DNA of 64,000 bases from Deinococcus ruber (GTDB taxonomy: Bacteria; Deinococcota; Deinococci; Deinococcales; Deinococcaceae). The notes beneath the pieces are model-generated. The model saw only the letters and a program-made list of their open reading frames with translations. It made no database searches and was not told the DNA's origin. The first letter of the stretch is position 1, and every line of letters starts with the position of its first letter. Of the stretch, positions 18,967 through 28,122 are shown piece by piece. The stretch covers positions 505,513 to 569,512 of the forward strand of contig NZ_BMQL01000001.1 of assembly GCF_014648095.1 (NCBI RefSeq). The letters are read 5' to 3'. The translations under genes were made by a program, and so were the position numbers.

Positions 18967-19041
18967 CGGGGACATAGCTCAGCGGGAGAGCGCCTGCTTT
19001 GCAAGCAGGATGTCCGGGGTTCGAATCCCCGTGTCTCCACC
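18967..19041 (+). tRNA. tRNA-Ala (anticodon UGC), CCA encoded
   Basis: A full cloverleaf can be drawn. The acceptor stem is GGGGACA/TGTCTCC with one G-T pair, and the D-arm is GCTC/GAGC. The anticodon stem CCTGC/GCAGG has loop TTTGCAA, giving anticodon TGC. The T-arm is CGGGG/CCCCG with TTCGAAT. Discriminator A and CCA are encoded. A weak promoter (TGTACA 18909, TAGCCT 18932, spacing 17) lies upstream. Confidence 0.98.
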
Positions 19042-19052
19042 AAAACGTTAAA

Positions 19053-19087
19053 GAACCCGCCCCTGAGCAAGCTGCCAGGGGCGGGTT
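19053..19087 (+). terminator. Terminator after tRNA-Ala
   Basis: AACCCGCCCCTG and CAGGGGCGGGTT form a perfect 12-bp stem with a 10-nt loop, followed by TCTG. It lies 11 bases after the tRNA. The T-run is short but the stem is very stable. Confidence 0.75.
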
Positions 19088-19112
19088 TCTGTATAACTGG
19101 CCTGGGTTACGC

Positions 19113-19385
19113 TCAGCGGCCCTTCGTCTGAAGAGACAGCAGACGGATGATCTCGGCGTTCTGGCGAATCTGGATATACGCCAGCTTGTTGCTGACCTCG
19201 GTGGCGGCTGCCGGATCACCGCCGGTCGGCGTGTGGCTGCCGAGGTCGTAGGCGATGTCGGGCAACTTGTCGAGTGGGGTGGCATTGATGGCGTTGTAAG
19301 TCTGCGACAGAAACACCTGACTGAAGGCGATACCCCCAGCAAAGAGTCCCAGCGCGGCGGCAGTGACCAGCAGCTTTTTGTTCAT
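19113..19385 (-). CDS. Small exported or membrane-anchored protein, unknown
   Basis: The 90-residue protein starts MNKKLLVTAAALGLFAGGIAF, a single signal or anchor segment. A polar region follows (SHTPTGGDPAAATEVSNKLAYIQIRQNAEIIRLL) that is predicted to be helical at its end. An AAGGA ribosome site lies before the ATG at 19385. It is convergent with the tRNA transcription unit. No family is recognised. Confidence 0.7.
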   Translation of the reverse strand: MNKKLLVTAAALGLFAGGIAFSQVFLSQTYNAINATPLDKLPDIAYDLGSHTPTGGDPAAATEVSNKLAYIQIRQNAEIIRLLSLQTKGR

Positions 19386-19613
19386 ACGTTCCTTTCGGTG
19401 TCGCTGCCCGCAGCCGTTGTGCTGTGGCAGTTCTGTGCGGTAGGCGGTGTGGCAGCAGAGAATATGCTGGAAACGGGCGTGCGAACGGCGCACAGCAAGC
19501 GAGCGGGTACAGTTTAGGGCACGCGCCCCGCCGCCGGGAACGTCCGGCAGGCTCCTGCTCTCGATTCCCAGCAGAGCGTGTGTCCTTCATCTGGCTGCAC
19601 ACCCAGAGGCTTA

Positions 19614-19655
19614 AAAGTGAAGATCCACCTGAACAATGCAGCAGACCTTCACTTT
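19614..19655. repeat. 9-bp inverted repeat upstream of the two-TM protein gene
   Basis: AAAGTGAAG (19614-19622) and CTTCACTTT (19647-19655) are perfect complements separated by 24 nt. They lie 35 bases before the start at 19690 and could be an operator or an RNA hairpin. Confidence 0.4.
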
Positions 19656-19689
19656 ACAAATATTTGACCTTCATGTGGTTTGATTCCGT

Positions 19690-19902
19690 ATGACCTGGAG
19701 CGTCTTTCTCCGCACATTTATACTCAGGAGCATTCGGAACCGATTATGGTGGGTCGGCCTGTGTGTGGCTGTGGTAGTGGTGTTCGTGCAACTGCTGTCG
19801 CTTTCCTGGACGCTGACAGCGCTTGGCGGTCTTCTCACACTCGTCATTCTGCTGGCGTTCATCTCGTTCAACTCTTATCAGCGGCACAGAGATGAAGTCT
19901 GA
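19690..19902 (+). CDS. Small two-transmembrane protein
   Basis: The 70-residue protein has a basic N-terminus (FLRTFILRSIRNRLWW) and two hydrophobic segments (VGLCVAVVVVFVQLL; LGGLLTLVILLAFISF) joined by a short loop. It ends in the basic tail NSYQRHRDEV. The hairpin topology would put both ends in the cytoplasm. The start has no clear ribosome site or -10 box, so the exact N-terminus is uncertain. No function is known. Confidence 0.55.
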   Translation: MTWSVFLRTFILRSIRNRLWWVGLCVAVVVVFVQLLSLSWTLTALGGLLTLVILLAFISFNSYQRHRDEV

Positions 19903-20089
19903 ACCATAGACAGACGAACCCTGAGCGTTTTTCCATACCACACGCCGATTTGAAGATGTACCCAAAAAAGTGCCTGGCAGATGGCGGCGCTCCCTGACTA
20001 GTTTACCCGTCGTTTTTTCGCTCCAGCCGCGCCAAGGGGAGAGAAATCCCACACCCCGCAGGCAGGGGCCGCAGTAGTGTGAGACTCAC

Positions 20090-20452
20090 ATGGATTGGTA
20101 CAACGTCAGTCGGAGACGGGGCACCCATCAGCGACTTCAGAGTCATGGTCACGATCTCCGTCCCGTCACGGAGCATACCTTCACCTTCATCTTCTCCGAT
20201 GGACAGCTGCCCGACGAAACCAGGCACCCGTTCTACACAGCCATTGCCGATACCGCCAGCGCCGCCGAGGAAGCGGCGTATACGGTGTATCTCCGCGCTC
20301 AGGGCTGCACGCACCAGTTCCGGCGCTCCACTCCCAGCCTGCTGACCTGTGGGCTGTGCAGTATTCATCTGCGCTCGCAGGAAACGCCGCCCACCACCCG
20401 TTCGCCGGGCATGTTCGACCGACTTCAGCGGGTGTTCAGACGCCCCGGCTGA
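20090..20452 (+). CDS. Hypothetical cytosolic protein
   Basis: The 120-residue protein has a plausible domain at residues 29-95: a strand pair (HTFTFIFSDGQLPDETRHPFYT), an alanine-rich helix (IADTASAAEEAAYTVYLRAQGC), and a cysteine-containing segment (LLTCGLCSIHL). Third-position GC bias fits a real gene better than overlapping frames. The C-terminus is basic (FDRLQRVFRRPG). The three cysteines could bind metal, but no zinc motif is complete. No family is recognised. Confidence 0.6.
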   Translation: MDWYNVSRRRGTHQRLQSHGHDLRPVTEHTFTFIFSDGQLPDETRHPFYTAIADTASAAEEAAYTVYLRAQGCTHQFRRSTPSLLTCGLCSIHLRSQETPPTTRSPGMFDRLQRVFRRPG

Positions 20453-20485
20453 GCTGCATTCCCGCTGCGTTGACCGTTGACATAA

Positions 20486-21376
20486 TTAACCGTTGATGAC
20501 AGTGCCGCCGTTGGGGTGCAGCACCTGACCGCTGATGTAACTAGCGTCGTCGGAGGCGAGGAACACGTAGCACGTCGCCACCTCGGCAGGTTGGCCGGGC
20601 CGCTTCATCGGCACGTCGGCTCCGAAGGTCGCCACCTTGTCGGGCGGAAAGGTGGACGGAATCAGCGGCGTCCAGATCGGGCCGGACGCGACGCCGTTTA
20701 CCCGGATTCCCCGTTCCAGCAGTTGCTCTGAGAGCGAGCGGGTAAAGGCCACGATAGCCCCCTTGGTGCTGGCATAGTCCACCAGACCGCCGCTGCCCTG
20801 ATAGTGCGTGACCGACGTGGTATTGACGATGGCCGCGCCCGCTTTCAGATGGGGCAGCGCGGCCTGAGTCAGATAGAAATAGCCGAAGATGTTGGTACGG
20901 AAGGTCTGCTGAAGCTGCTCGGGCGTGATGTCTTCCAGTTTCTTCTGCGGGTGCTGCTCTGCGGCATTGTTCACCAGCACATCGAGCTGACCGAATTTCT
21001 CGACCGTCTGCGCCACCGCCTGCCGACAGAACTCCGGGTCGCCCACATCGCCCGGCAGCAACAGCGCTTCGCTGCCCGCATCTGCGATGAGCTTGGCGGT
21101 GGCGGTGGCATCCTCGGTTTCGTTCAGATAGATGATGGCGACCTTTGCGCCCTCGTGGGCAAAATGCACCGCCACCGCACGTCCGATGCCGCTGTCTCCC
21201 CCACTCACCTCGGCGACTTTGCCGCGCAGCTTCCCGGCGGCCCGGTAATCGGGCTTCAGGTACACCGGTTCGGGGGTCATCTCGCTTTCGTGCCCCGGCT
21301 GCTCTTCCTGATGCTGAGGCGGCAGGGTGGTCTGCTTCTCGCTCTGTTCGTCTGCTGGCATACTCAACTTCAGCAT
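20486..21376 (-). CDS. SDR oxidoreductase with N-terminal stress-protein extension (YghA/GsiB-cluster type)
   Basis: Classical short-chain dehydrogenase of about 296 residues. An N-terminal extension rich in Q/E/P (PPQHQEEQPGHESEM) is typical of the YghA/general-stress SDR group. The core has the nucleotide motif SGGDSGIGRAVA, NNAA (VLVNNAAEQ), the catalytic serine in TTSV, YxxxK in DYASTKGAIVAF, and the C-terminal PNGGTVING. Substrates are usually alcohols, aldehydes or sugars with NAD(P). I chose the ATG at 21376 because AGGA lies 4 nt upstream; ATGs at 21445, 21400 and 21361 are alternatives. It is convergent with the preceding hypothetical gene. Confidence 0.9.
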   Translation of the reverse strand: MLKLSMPADEQSEKQTTLPPQHQEEQPGHESEMTPEPVYLKPDYRAAGKLRGKVAEVSGGDSGIGRAVAVHFAHEGAKVAIIYLNETEDATATAKLIADAGSEALLLPGDVGDPEFCRQAVAQTVEKFGQLDVLVNNAAEQHPQKKLEDITPEQLQQTFRTNIFGYFYLTQAALPHLKAGAAIVNTTSVTHYQGSGGLVDYASTKGAIVAFTRSLSEQLLERGIRVNGVASGPIWTPLIPSTFPPDKVATFGADVPMKRPGQPAEVATCYVFLASDDASYISGQVLHPNGGTVING

Positions 21377-21460
21377 GCCGTCCTGACGGGGCAATCCCAT
21401 CTTCACCACACTCTGAAGCCGACCCAAACTTCCGCTCAAAGGCATCTTTACAGATTTACA

Positions 21461-21499
21461 GAGCCTGAGCCGCTCCTGTAGAAAGGGCGGCTCAGGCTC
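21461..21499 (-). terminator. Hairpin terminator after the amino-acid permease gene
   Basis: GAGCCTGAGCCGC and GCGGCTCAGGCTC form a perfect 13-bp stem with a 13-nt loop. It lies 25 bases beyond the permease stop in its direction of transcription. The T content after it is modest. Confidence 0.6.
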
Positions 21500-21524
21500 T
21501 AAGATACGGACTGCTTCGTGAATG

Positions 21525-22322
21525 CTAGCGGCTGGCGACCCGGATGCGTTTTTCCAGCACGTCGGTGAACAGCGTCAGCACGGTGGTGAGCGCCAGATAA
21601 ACCGCGCCCAGCGTGATATAGACCGGGATGAACTGAAAGGTGCTGCTGGCGATCCGCCCGCCCTGATTCACCAGTTCCAGAATGCCGATGGTGGAGGCCA
21701 GCGAAGAGTCTTTGAGCAGCGCGACCAGATTGTTGACGAGCGGCGGCACCACGATCCGGAGCGCCTGCGGCAGCACGATACTCTGCATGGTCTGCACCCC
21801 GCTGAGGCCCAGCGAGCGGGCCGCCTCGCTCTGCCCTCTGGGAACAGCCTGAATGCCCGCCCGGATCACCTCGGCGTTGTATGCTCCGACGTTCAGCGCG
21901 AGGGCCAGCACCGCCGACCAGTAATCGTTGAGCTGAATCGGCAGGTGGAGTGCCTGAAAGATGAGGGGCAGCGCGTTGTAGGCGAACAGAATCTGAAGCA
22001 GCAGCGGCGTTCCGCGAATCAGCCAGACGTAGGTTCCGGCGATCCAGCGCAGCGGCGCAAACGCACTGGTGCGGGCCAGTCCAGCCAGAATGCCGACCAC
22101 CAGACCCAGCGCACCTCCGCCGACCGTCAGCAGCAGCGTCATCTGAGCCGCCTGAGAAAACAGGTCGGCATTGGAGCCTATCGGCTCTGGCATGCGCCGC
22201 AGCACCAGCGTGATAAGCAGGAACAGCAGATAGAAGGCGGCAGCGGCCCCGATCACCCAGCCGAGCAGCGCCACGCCCCCAATCGGCTGTCGCCTGGGCG
22301 TCGGCGTTTTGGCGGCGGTCAT
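21525..22322 (-). CDS. Polar amino-acid ABC transporter permease (HisM/GlnP type)
   Basis: The 265-residue protein has five or six membrane segments and the cytoplasmic EAA loop (IRAGIQAVPRGQSEAARSLGL, about 175-195) that docks on the ATPase. It also has the family motifs TYVWLIRGTPLLLQI and ALNVGAYNAEVIRAG. It would import a polar or charged amino acid together with a binding protein and an ATPase, neither of which is adjacent in this window: the 271 bases upstream hold no gene and the downstream gene is the SDR. It therefore either pairs with distant subunits or is an operon remnant. Confidence 0.92.
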   Translation of the reverse strand: MTAAKTPTPRRQPIGGVALLGWVIGAAAAFYLLFLLITLVLRRMPEPIGSNADLFSQAAQMTLLLTVGGGALGLVVGILAGLARTSAFAPLRWIAGTYVWLIRGTPLLLQILFAYNALPLIFQALHLPIQLNDYWSAVLALALNVGAYNAEVIRAGIQAVPRGQSEAARSLGLSGVQTMQSIVLPQALRIVVPPLVNNLVALLKDSSLASTIGILELVNQGGRIASSTFQFIPVYITLGAVYLALTTVLTLFTDVLEKRIRVASR

Positions 22323-22580
22323 GACTGCTCCCGCTGGATCAGCGAGGTGTGTGGCACGCGGTCATAAGCGGTGCAGGTGGTGGGCAGCATTCAGCGGATT
22401 ATGTCACATAGGTTGCACTGTGCCACCCCCGAGGAAGCAGGAGGGGCAACCGTGAGCAGCGCAGAGAACACCCATAGGCACGGCTTACCGCCTGCCTAGC
22501 TGGGAGGCCGAGACGCAGAGGATGAAGCGCTCAGGAATAAAACTGGGAGCTAGATAAGATTTGTACACCTTTCCTCAGGC

Positions 22581-22586
22581 TATGAT
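22581..22586 (+). promoter_or_regulatory. -10 box of leaderless kinase promoter
   Basis: TATGAT lies 7 nt before the GTG at 22594. This spacing argues that the GTG, not the TTG at 22561 or the ATG within the box, is the start. Confidence 0.5.
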
Positions 22587-22593
22587 AGGCACT

Positions 22594-23388
22594 GTGAAAT
22601 TGTCCGCATTCTGCCCAACCCTGGAATATGTCAGGCCCATTGGGTTTCGTGCCGGTGTCGAGCAGTTTCAGGGTCAGTGGCAGGGGCAGATGGTGTTCGT
22701 CAAACGTCTTCAGAGCGCCGAAGAACTGCACCGCGAGCAACTGCTGCACGAAGGGCAGATCGCGGGGCGGCTGTGTCATCCGCTGATCGTGCCGCTTCTG
22801 ACGCGCAGCCGTCAGGAACTGGTGTTCAGATACGTCGAGGGCTGCACGCTGCGCCAGCTGATCGACGCCGGGCCGCTCGCCCCCGAAATTGCCAGCAGTG
22901 TGATCGAGGCGCTGCTGGAAACCCTGATCTATCTGCATGCCGAGGGCGTCGTGCACCACGATCTGAAGCCAGAAAACGTGATGCTCGACGGCTGCCGCCC
23001 CGAACAGGCAGCCGTGCGGCTGATCGATTTCGGCATGGCTTTTAATCGGCACGCCAACCACGACACGCATGCAGGCACCCGCATGGGCACGCCACATTTC
23101 ATGGCTCCCGAGCAGTTTCAGGGGGTGCGCGGCGATGCCCGCAGCGACCTGTATGCGCTGGGTGTGCTGTTCTGGGACGCACTGGCCGGACAGCCGCCCC
23201 ACCCCGACCCGCTGAGCTGGCTAATCGGACTGCCCAGCGAGCGCGGACTGGTGCCGGGGCCACCCGAGCTGCATCCGCTGCTGCTCAGAAGCCTGAACCG
23301 CAACCCCGAGGAGCGTTTTCAGAGTGCCGAGGAAATGCTGACGTCTCTTCGTCAGATCACCACTGTCCGGACAGACGCAGCGAGCTGA
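22594..23388 (+). CDS. Minimal soluble Ser/Thr protein kinase (non-RD)
   Basis: A 264-residue stand-alone kinase domain with no membrane segment or sensor. It has the lysine of subdomain II (VFVKRL), HHDLKPENVML as the catalytic loop (aspartate kept, arginine of HRD replaced by histidine), LIDFGMAFN as the DFG motif, and GTPHFMAPEQF as the APE-like motif. SDLYALGVLFWDALAG follows. The glycine-rich loop is degenerate (GFRAGVEQFQG). Being non-RD it may not need activation-loop phosphorylation. The start at GTG is taken from the TATGAT promoter. Targets are unknown. Confidence 0.88.
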   Translation: MKLSAFCPTLEYVRPIGFRAGVEQFQGQWQGQMVFVKRLQSAEELHREQLLHEGQIAGRLCHPLIVPLLTRSRQELVFRYVEGCTLRQLIDAGPLAPEIASSVIEALLETLIYLHAEGVVHHDLKPENVMLDGCRPEQAAVRLIDFGMAFNRHANHDTHAGTRMGTPHFMAPEQFQGVRGDARSDLYALGVLFWDALAGQPPHPDPLSWLIGLPSERGLVPGPPELHPLLLRSLNRNPEERFQSAEEMLTSLRQITTVRTDAAS

Positions 23389-23436
23389 GTTCTCCCTGGC
23401 TGCCACTTCCCTTTTGGTGCAGCCCAACACTCGTTC

Positions 23437-24522
23437 TCAAGGGTCCAAGCCCAGAAAAGTGCGGTAACGTGACAGTTCGGCGTCAAGCGCCCGGCGCAGC
23501 GCCGCTGTCTGCCGCACGCCCGGCTGCCACCCGATGTCGGCCAGCAGGTCGCCCCCCTTCACGCTCAGATTGGCCCAGCCGACGGCCCGCCCCTGCCAGA
23601 ACAGCGGCAGCGCGTAATACCCCAGCACGCGTTTTGCAGGCGGCGTATAGGCCTCGAAGCGGTAGGCCCAGCCGTGCAGATGCTCGAATCGGCGGCGATC
23701 CCATACCAGCGGGTCGAACGGGGCGACCAGTCGCACGCCCGCAGGTAGGTCGGCTTCCGGCATCTCGTCTGCGGGCAACAGGTAAGGCACGCCGTCTACC
23801 TGCACGCGCAGCAGTTCGCCGTCGTTGACAGCAGCGGTCAGTTCGCGGCGCAGATCGGCCAGCAGGCCGGGCAGACCGTAATGCGACAGGCCGACCAGCA
23901 GCCTCAGCCCCGCCTCGGACGCCGGGGCATACAGGCGGGCCAGCACCATCACCACCGCCCGCAGCCGCTCCTGCTGGCTCAGGGTCTGGGCGGACGGCTG
24001 GGCCGGACCAAAGACTTTTACGCCCGATTCGCGCCGGACGATTCGCAGCGACCCGGCATAATGCAGCGCCTCCAGTGCGCGGGTCGCCGCGTTCGAGCTG
24101 CCGCCCCAGTTGTTTTCGACACGGGTGCGCCCGAAGACCTCGCCCGCCGAGCGCGGATGAAGTTCGCCCGCCTGCTGCACGTGCGCCAGCACCCGCTCCA
24201 TCAGGCCGGGGGCATCGAGTTCGATGCGCGGCGTGCGCGGGCTGCGGGGATGCAGCAGCGACCAGACCGGGCGCGACATGAAGCCGTAATTTGGAAAATA
24301 GTCTTCCTCCACGTCCAGCGCCGGATAGTGCCGCTCCAGATCGCCCGCCCGGTAGCCGCGTACCCGCTGCATCAGAATCAGATCCTGGGCGCGGGCAGGA
24401 GCGCGAATGGGGTCGGCCTGCACGAAGCCCAGCCGTGAGATGGCCGTTTGCAGGTCGGTTCGCGCAAACAGCGTATGAGACAGGGCATACGAGCGGAGAT
24501 CGGCAGCGGTGGGCACAGACAC
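23437..24522 (-). CDS. YcaQ/AlkX-like winged-helix DNA glycosylase
   Basis: The 361-residue protein belongs to the winged-helix (HTH_42) family that includes E. coli YcaQ and Streptomyces AlkZ, which unhook interstrand crosslinks and remove bulky N-alkyl lesions. LGFVQADPIRAPARAQDLIL carries the catalytic Q-phi-D/Q motif as Q35-A36-D37. APFDPLVWDRRRFEHLHGW and YYALPLFWQGRAVGWANL are the family C-terminal motifs. The start is GTG at 24522, 6 nt behind TAAAGT, so probably leaderless. Removal of crosslinks would fit the repair-rich biology of the genus. Confidence 0.85.
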   Translation of the reverse strand: MSVPTAADLRSYALSHTLFARTDLQTAISRLGFVQADPIRAPARAQDLILMQRVRGYRAGDLERHYPALDVEEDYFPNYGFMSRPVWSLLHPRSPRTPRIELDAPGLMERVLAHVQQAGELHPRSAGEVFGRTRVENNWGGSSNAATRALEALHYAGSLRIVRRESGVKVFGPAQPSAQTLSQQERLRAVVMVLARLYAPASEAGLRLLVGLSHYGLPGLLADLRRELTAAVNDGELLRVQVDGVPYLLPADEMPEADLPAGVRLVAPFDPLVWDRRRFEHLHGWAYRFEAYTPPAKRVLGYYALPLFWQGRAVGWANLSVKGGDLLADIGWQPGVRQTAALRRALDAELSRYRTFLGLDP

Positions 24523-24528
24523 AGCTTC

Positions 24529-24534
24529 ACTTTA
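24529..24534 (-). promoter_or_regulatory. -10 box of leaderless YcaQ-like gene
   Basis: On the minus strand TAAAGT is followed by 6 nt and the GTG start at 24522. Confidence 0.5.
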
Positions 24535-24646
24535 CCCCAGAAGGCAATGTTATTTACAAAACGGACGGCTCAGAATATGGCATTCGGCAGCCTGCTCCGG
24601 TGCCCGCCCACAGGCCGAGCGGCAAATTTCCCTGCATGAGAACAAG

Positions 24647-24652
24647 TACCAT
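24647..24652 (+). promoter_or_regulatory. -10 box upstream of xpt
   Basis: TACCAT lies 5 nt before the ATG of xpt; no ribosome site is present between. Confidence 0.4.
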
Positions 24653-24657
24653 AAACC

Positions 24658-25239
24658 ATGCAAAGTCTCGTAACGGCCATTCGCGAACTCGGTGTGATCC
24701 TGCCGGGCGGCATTCTGAAGGTGGACGCGCTCGTCAATCACCAGCTTCTTCCGCACCTGACCCGTGAAATGGGCGAGCGCTTCGCGGCGTATTTTCGCAG
24801 GGCCGCGCCCAACAAGGTCATCACCATCGAGGTGAGTGGCATCGCGCCTGCCATCGTGACGGCCATCGAACTGGGCGTGCCGATGGTGTACGCCCGCAAG
24901 AAAAAGCCGATCACCATGAAAGAGCCGTCGTTTCACGGTCAGAGTGTCAGCCGCACCAAAGGCGGGGTGGTCGATCTGTACATCAGCAGCGAGTTTCTGG
25001 GGGCGGGCGACCGGGTGATCGTCATCGACGACTTTCTGGCGAGCGGCAACACCCTGCGGGCACTGGCGGCCATGATCGCCGAGAGCGGAGCCGAACTGGT
25101 GGGCCTGGGCTGCGTGATCGAGAAGGAATTCGAGCATGGCCGCGAGAATCTGGCCGATCTGGGCGTGCCGATTCACACCCTCGCCAACATCGTGCAGATG
25201 ACGGAAGCAGACGGCGTGCAGGTCGAGGCGGGCCGCTAA
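24658..25239 (+). CDS. xpt: Xanthine phosphoribosyltransferase
   Basis: It converts xanthine and PRPP to XMP in purine salvage. The 193-residue protein has the PRPP-binding loop [17 protein letters not shown] (about 120-136), the substrate-side KKKPITM and SRTKGG motifs, and a C-terminus close to Bacillus Xpt ([16 protein letters not shown]). The length is normal for the family. In many bacteria xpt is under a purine riboswitch; I looked for one here and did not find its conserved core. A TACCAT box 5 nt upstream suggests a leaderless mRNA. Confidence 0.95.
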   Translation: MQSLVTAIRELGVILPGGILKVDALVNHQLLPHLTREMGERFAAYFRRAAPNKVITIEVSGIAPAIVTAIELGVPMVYARKKKPITMKEPSFHGQSVSRTKGGVVDLYISSEFLGAGDRVIVIDDFLASGNTLRALAAMIAESGAELVGLGCVIEKEFEHGRENLADLGVPIHTLANIVQMTEADGVQVEAGR

Positions 25240-25315
25240 CGCACACCGCTTCCCACACTGCCTTTCGCTAAAGAGAGCTACTGCTGTCCTTAACGGGAAC
25301 CGGAAGAGCGCTGAG

Positions 25316-25321
25316 TACCCT
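25316..25321 (+). promoter_or_regulatory. -10 box of YflT-domain gene
   Basis: TACCCT lies 5 nt before the ATG at 25327. Confidence 0.4.
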
Positions 25322-25326
25322 GAGGT

Positions 25327-25830
25327 ATGTCGCAGCCGTTCTCGCCCCAGCAGCAGCAACTCTCCAACCTTCTGGATCGTCCGGGCCGCGTCCAGATCGC
25401 CAGCTATACCCAGTACCTCGAAGCGCAGCGGGCCGTCGATTACCTGTCGGACGCAAAATTTCCGGTGGAGCGCACCGCCATCGTGGGCGAGGGTCTGAAG
25501 ATCGTCGAGCAGGTCACGGGCCGCCTCGACTGGAACCGGGCGCTCACGCTGGGCATGTCTCAGGGGGCGGTGACGGGCGTGTTTATCGGGCTGGTCTTCT
25601 CGTTCCTGGGCTTCGGCGGCGGCAAAGGGCTGCTGGCGTTGCTGCTCGACGGGCTGCTGCTGGGCATCATCATCGGGGCGGCGTGGAGCCTGCTGACCTA
25701 CGCCCTGAGCGGTGGGCGGCGCGACTTCACCAGCGTGGGCGGGATGCGGGCCGACCATTACAACGTGCTGTGCGACCCAGAGGTAGCCGAGCAGGCGCGG
25801 GAACTGCTGAGCCGCATGCCGCCCAGATAG
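25327..25830 (+). CDS. YflT-domain (general stress protein 17M-like) membrane protein
   Basis: The 167-residue protein has the YflT-type domain in two halves. The N-terminal half is IASYTQYLEAQRAVDYLSDAKFPVERTAIVGEGL, and a C-terminal strand reads HYNVLCDPEVAEQARELLSRM. Between them a glycine-rich double membrane segment is inserted (TGVFIGLVFSFLGFGGG; LLALLLDGLLLGIIIGAAWSLL). Related proteins are stress-induced in Bacillus and actinobacteria; the mechanism is unknown. A polar N-terminus (SPQQQQL) precedes the domain. It stands between xpt and the carboxylase gene on the same strand with no overlap. Confidence 0.82.
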   Translation: MSQPFSPQQQQLSNLLDRPGRVQIASYTQYLEAQRAVDYLSDAKFPVERTAIVGEGLKIVEQVTGRLDWNRALTLGMSQGAVTGVFIGLVFSFLGFGGGKGLLALLLDGLLLGIIIGAAWSLLTYALSGGRRDFTSVGGMRADHYNVLCDPEVAEQARELLSRMPPR

Positions 25831-25891
25831 CGCCGGGCCGTTAGGAAATCATAAGGATCGCCGCTGCGCCCGTGGGTGCGGCGGCGTTCGC

Positions 25892-25897
25892 TATGCT
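25892..25897 (+). promoter_or_regulatory. -10 box of acyl-CoA carboxylase gene
   Basis: TATGCT lies 8 nt before the ATG at 25906, supporting that start over the ATG 30 bases upstream. Confidence 0.45.
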
Positions 25898-25905
25898 GCG
25901 TACAC

Positions 25906-27480
<1,575 letters not shown>

Positions 27481-27567
27481 GATAGAGGCCGCTTAAGTAC
27501 AAGGTATTACGGAAGAACGCTGAAGTGTCTTAACAGGAAATCATCTCCCCTTCCTATTGTCGTTGAT

Positions 27568-27612
27568 CCAATAATCCCCTGAACATCAAAACTATGTTCA
27601 GGGGATTATTGG
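27568..27612. terminator. Perfect 19-bp palindromic stem-loop between convergent genes
   Basis: CCAATAATCCCCTGAACAT (27568-27586) pairs perfectly with its complement at 27594-27612 across a 7-nt loop. It lies 87 bases after the carboxylase gene and 29 bases from the end of the convergent Met-tail gene. There is no T-run, but it is well placed to end transcription on both strands. Confidence 0.55.
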
Positions 27613-27640
27613 AGACGAGAGAAAAGGAGCCGTGCCTTCT

Positions 27641-28018
27641 TCAGTCCATCTTTTTCATCGGCTCCATCGGTTTCATCGGCTCCATGCCTTTCATGGGTTC
27701 CATCGGCTTCATCGCGCCCTTGTCGCTGCCGTCGGGCACGTCTTTCAGCGCCACCTCTTCGGCTCCGTCTAGCGAAGGGGCCGAATCCAGCGAGTGCAGT
27801 TGCCCGTTCTGAAGACCGTAGTACATCTGCGACGCTCCCTGAAGTTCCAGCACCAGCTCTTGCCCCACTTTCAGCAGGCGCGGCTGCGCTTTCCACTGCC
27901 CGGTGTGAAACCCGGAACCCTGGCTCTGCCCGCCGCCGTGTACGCGAATGCTGGTCTGCTCGCCCTGCTGTTCCAGGTACATCGTCTGTCCGTTCCCGAG
28001 ATCTGCTTCGTAGGCCAT
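27641..28018 (-). CDS. Protein with periodic methionine tail, divergent from msrB
   Basis: The 125-residue protein has no signal peptide. Residues 1-80 look like a small beta-rich domain ([44 protein letters not shown]). Residues 103-125 carry eight methionines at exact three-residue spacing (103, 106, 109 up to 124), alternating with lysine-proline and glutamate-proline pairs. The tail is encoded by 9-base tandem repeats. Met-rich segments bind Cu(I)/Ag(I) or serve as oxidant sinks that methionine sulfoxide reductases recycle. The divergent msrB 104 bases away makes the second idea attractive; it is inference. No family is recognised. Confidence 0.75.
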   Translation of the reverse strand: MAYEADLGNGQTMYLEQQGEQTSIRVHGGGQSQGSGFHTGQWKAQPRLLKVGQELVLELQGASQMYYGLQNGQLHSLDSAPSLDGAEEVALKDVPDGSDKGAMKPMEPMKGMEPMKPMEPMKKMD

Positions 28019-28110
28019 GCTCCACGCTACCCGCCGGGCCTACGGGTTGCGTGCTGCCCGCATTCAGATGCATTCAGAGAAGGGCGACAGTCCGGCTCAC
28101 CCGTGCCGTC

Positions 28111-28116
28111 TACACT
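28111..28116 (+). promoter_or_regulatory. -10 box of leaderless msrB promoter
   Basis: TACACT lies 6 nt before the msrB ATG at 28123, with no ribosome site between. Confidence 0.5.
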
Positions 28117-28122
28117 TTTCCC

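Noticed and set aside
19680..19895. Alternative frame overlapping the two-TM protein
   Set aside because: It gives a polar, composition-odd product; the frame at 19690 yields two well-formed membrane segments with a basic N-terminus.
22399..22415. RDRM (DdrO site) at TTATGTCA
   Set aside because: Only the first half matches. The expected TGACATAA at the fixed distance is missing.
24523..24657. Possible purine riboswitch before xpt (AATATGG sequence)
   Set aside because: The conserved TATAA and TTTCTACC parts of the purine aptamer are absent, and a -10 box sits 5 nt before the start, leaving no leader.
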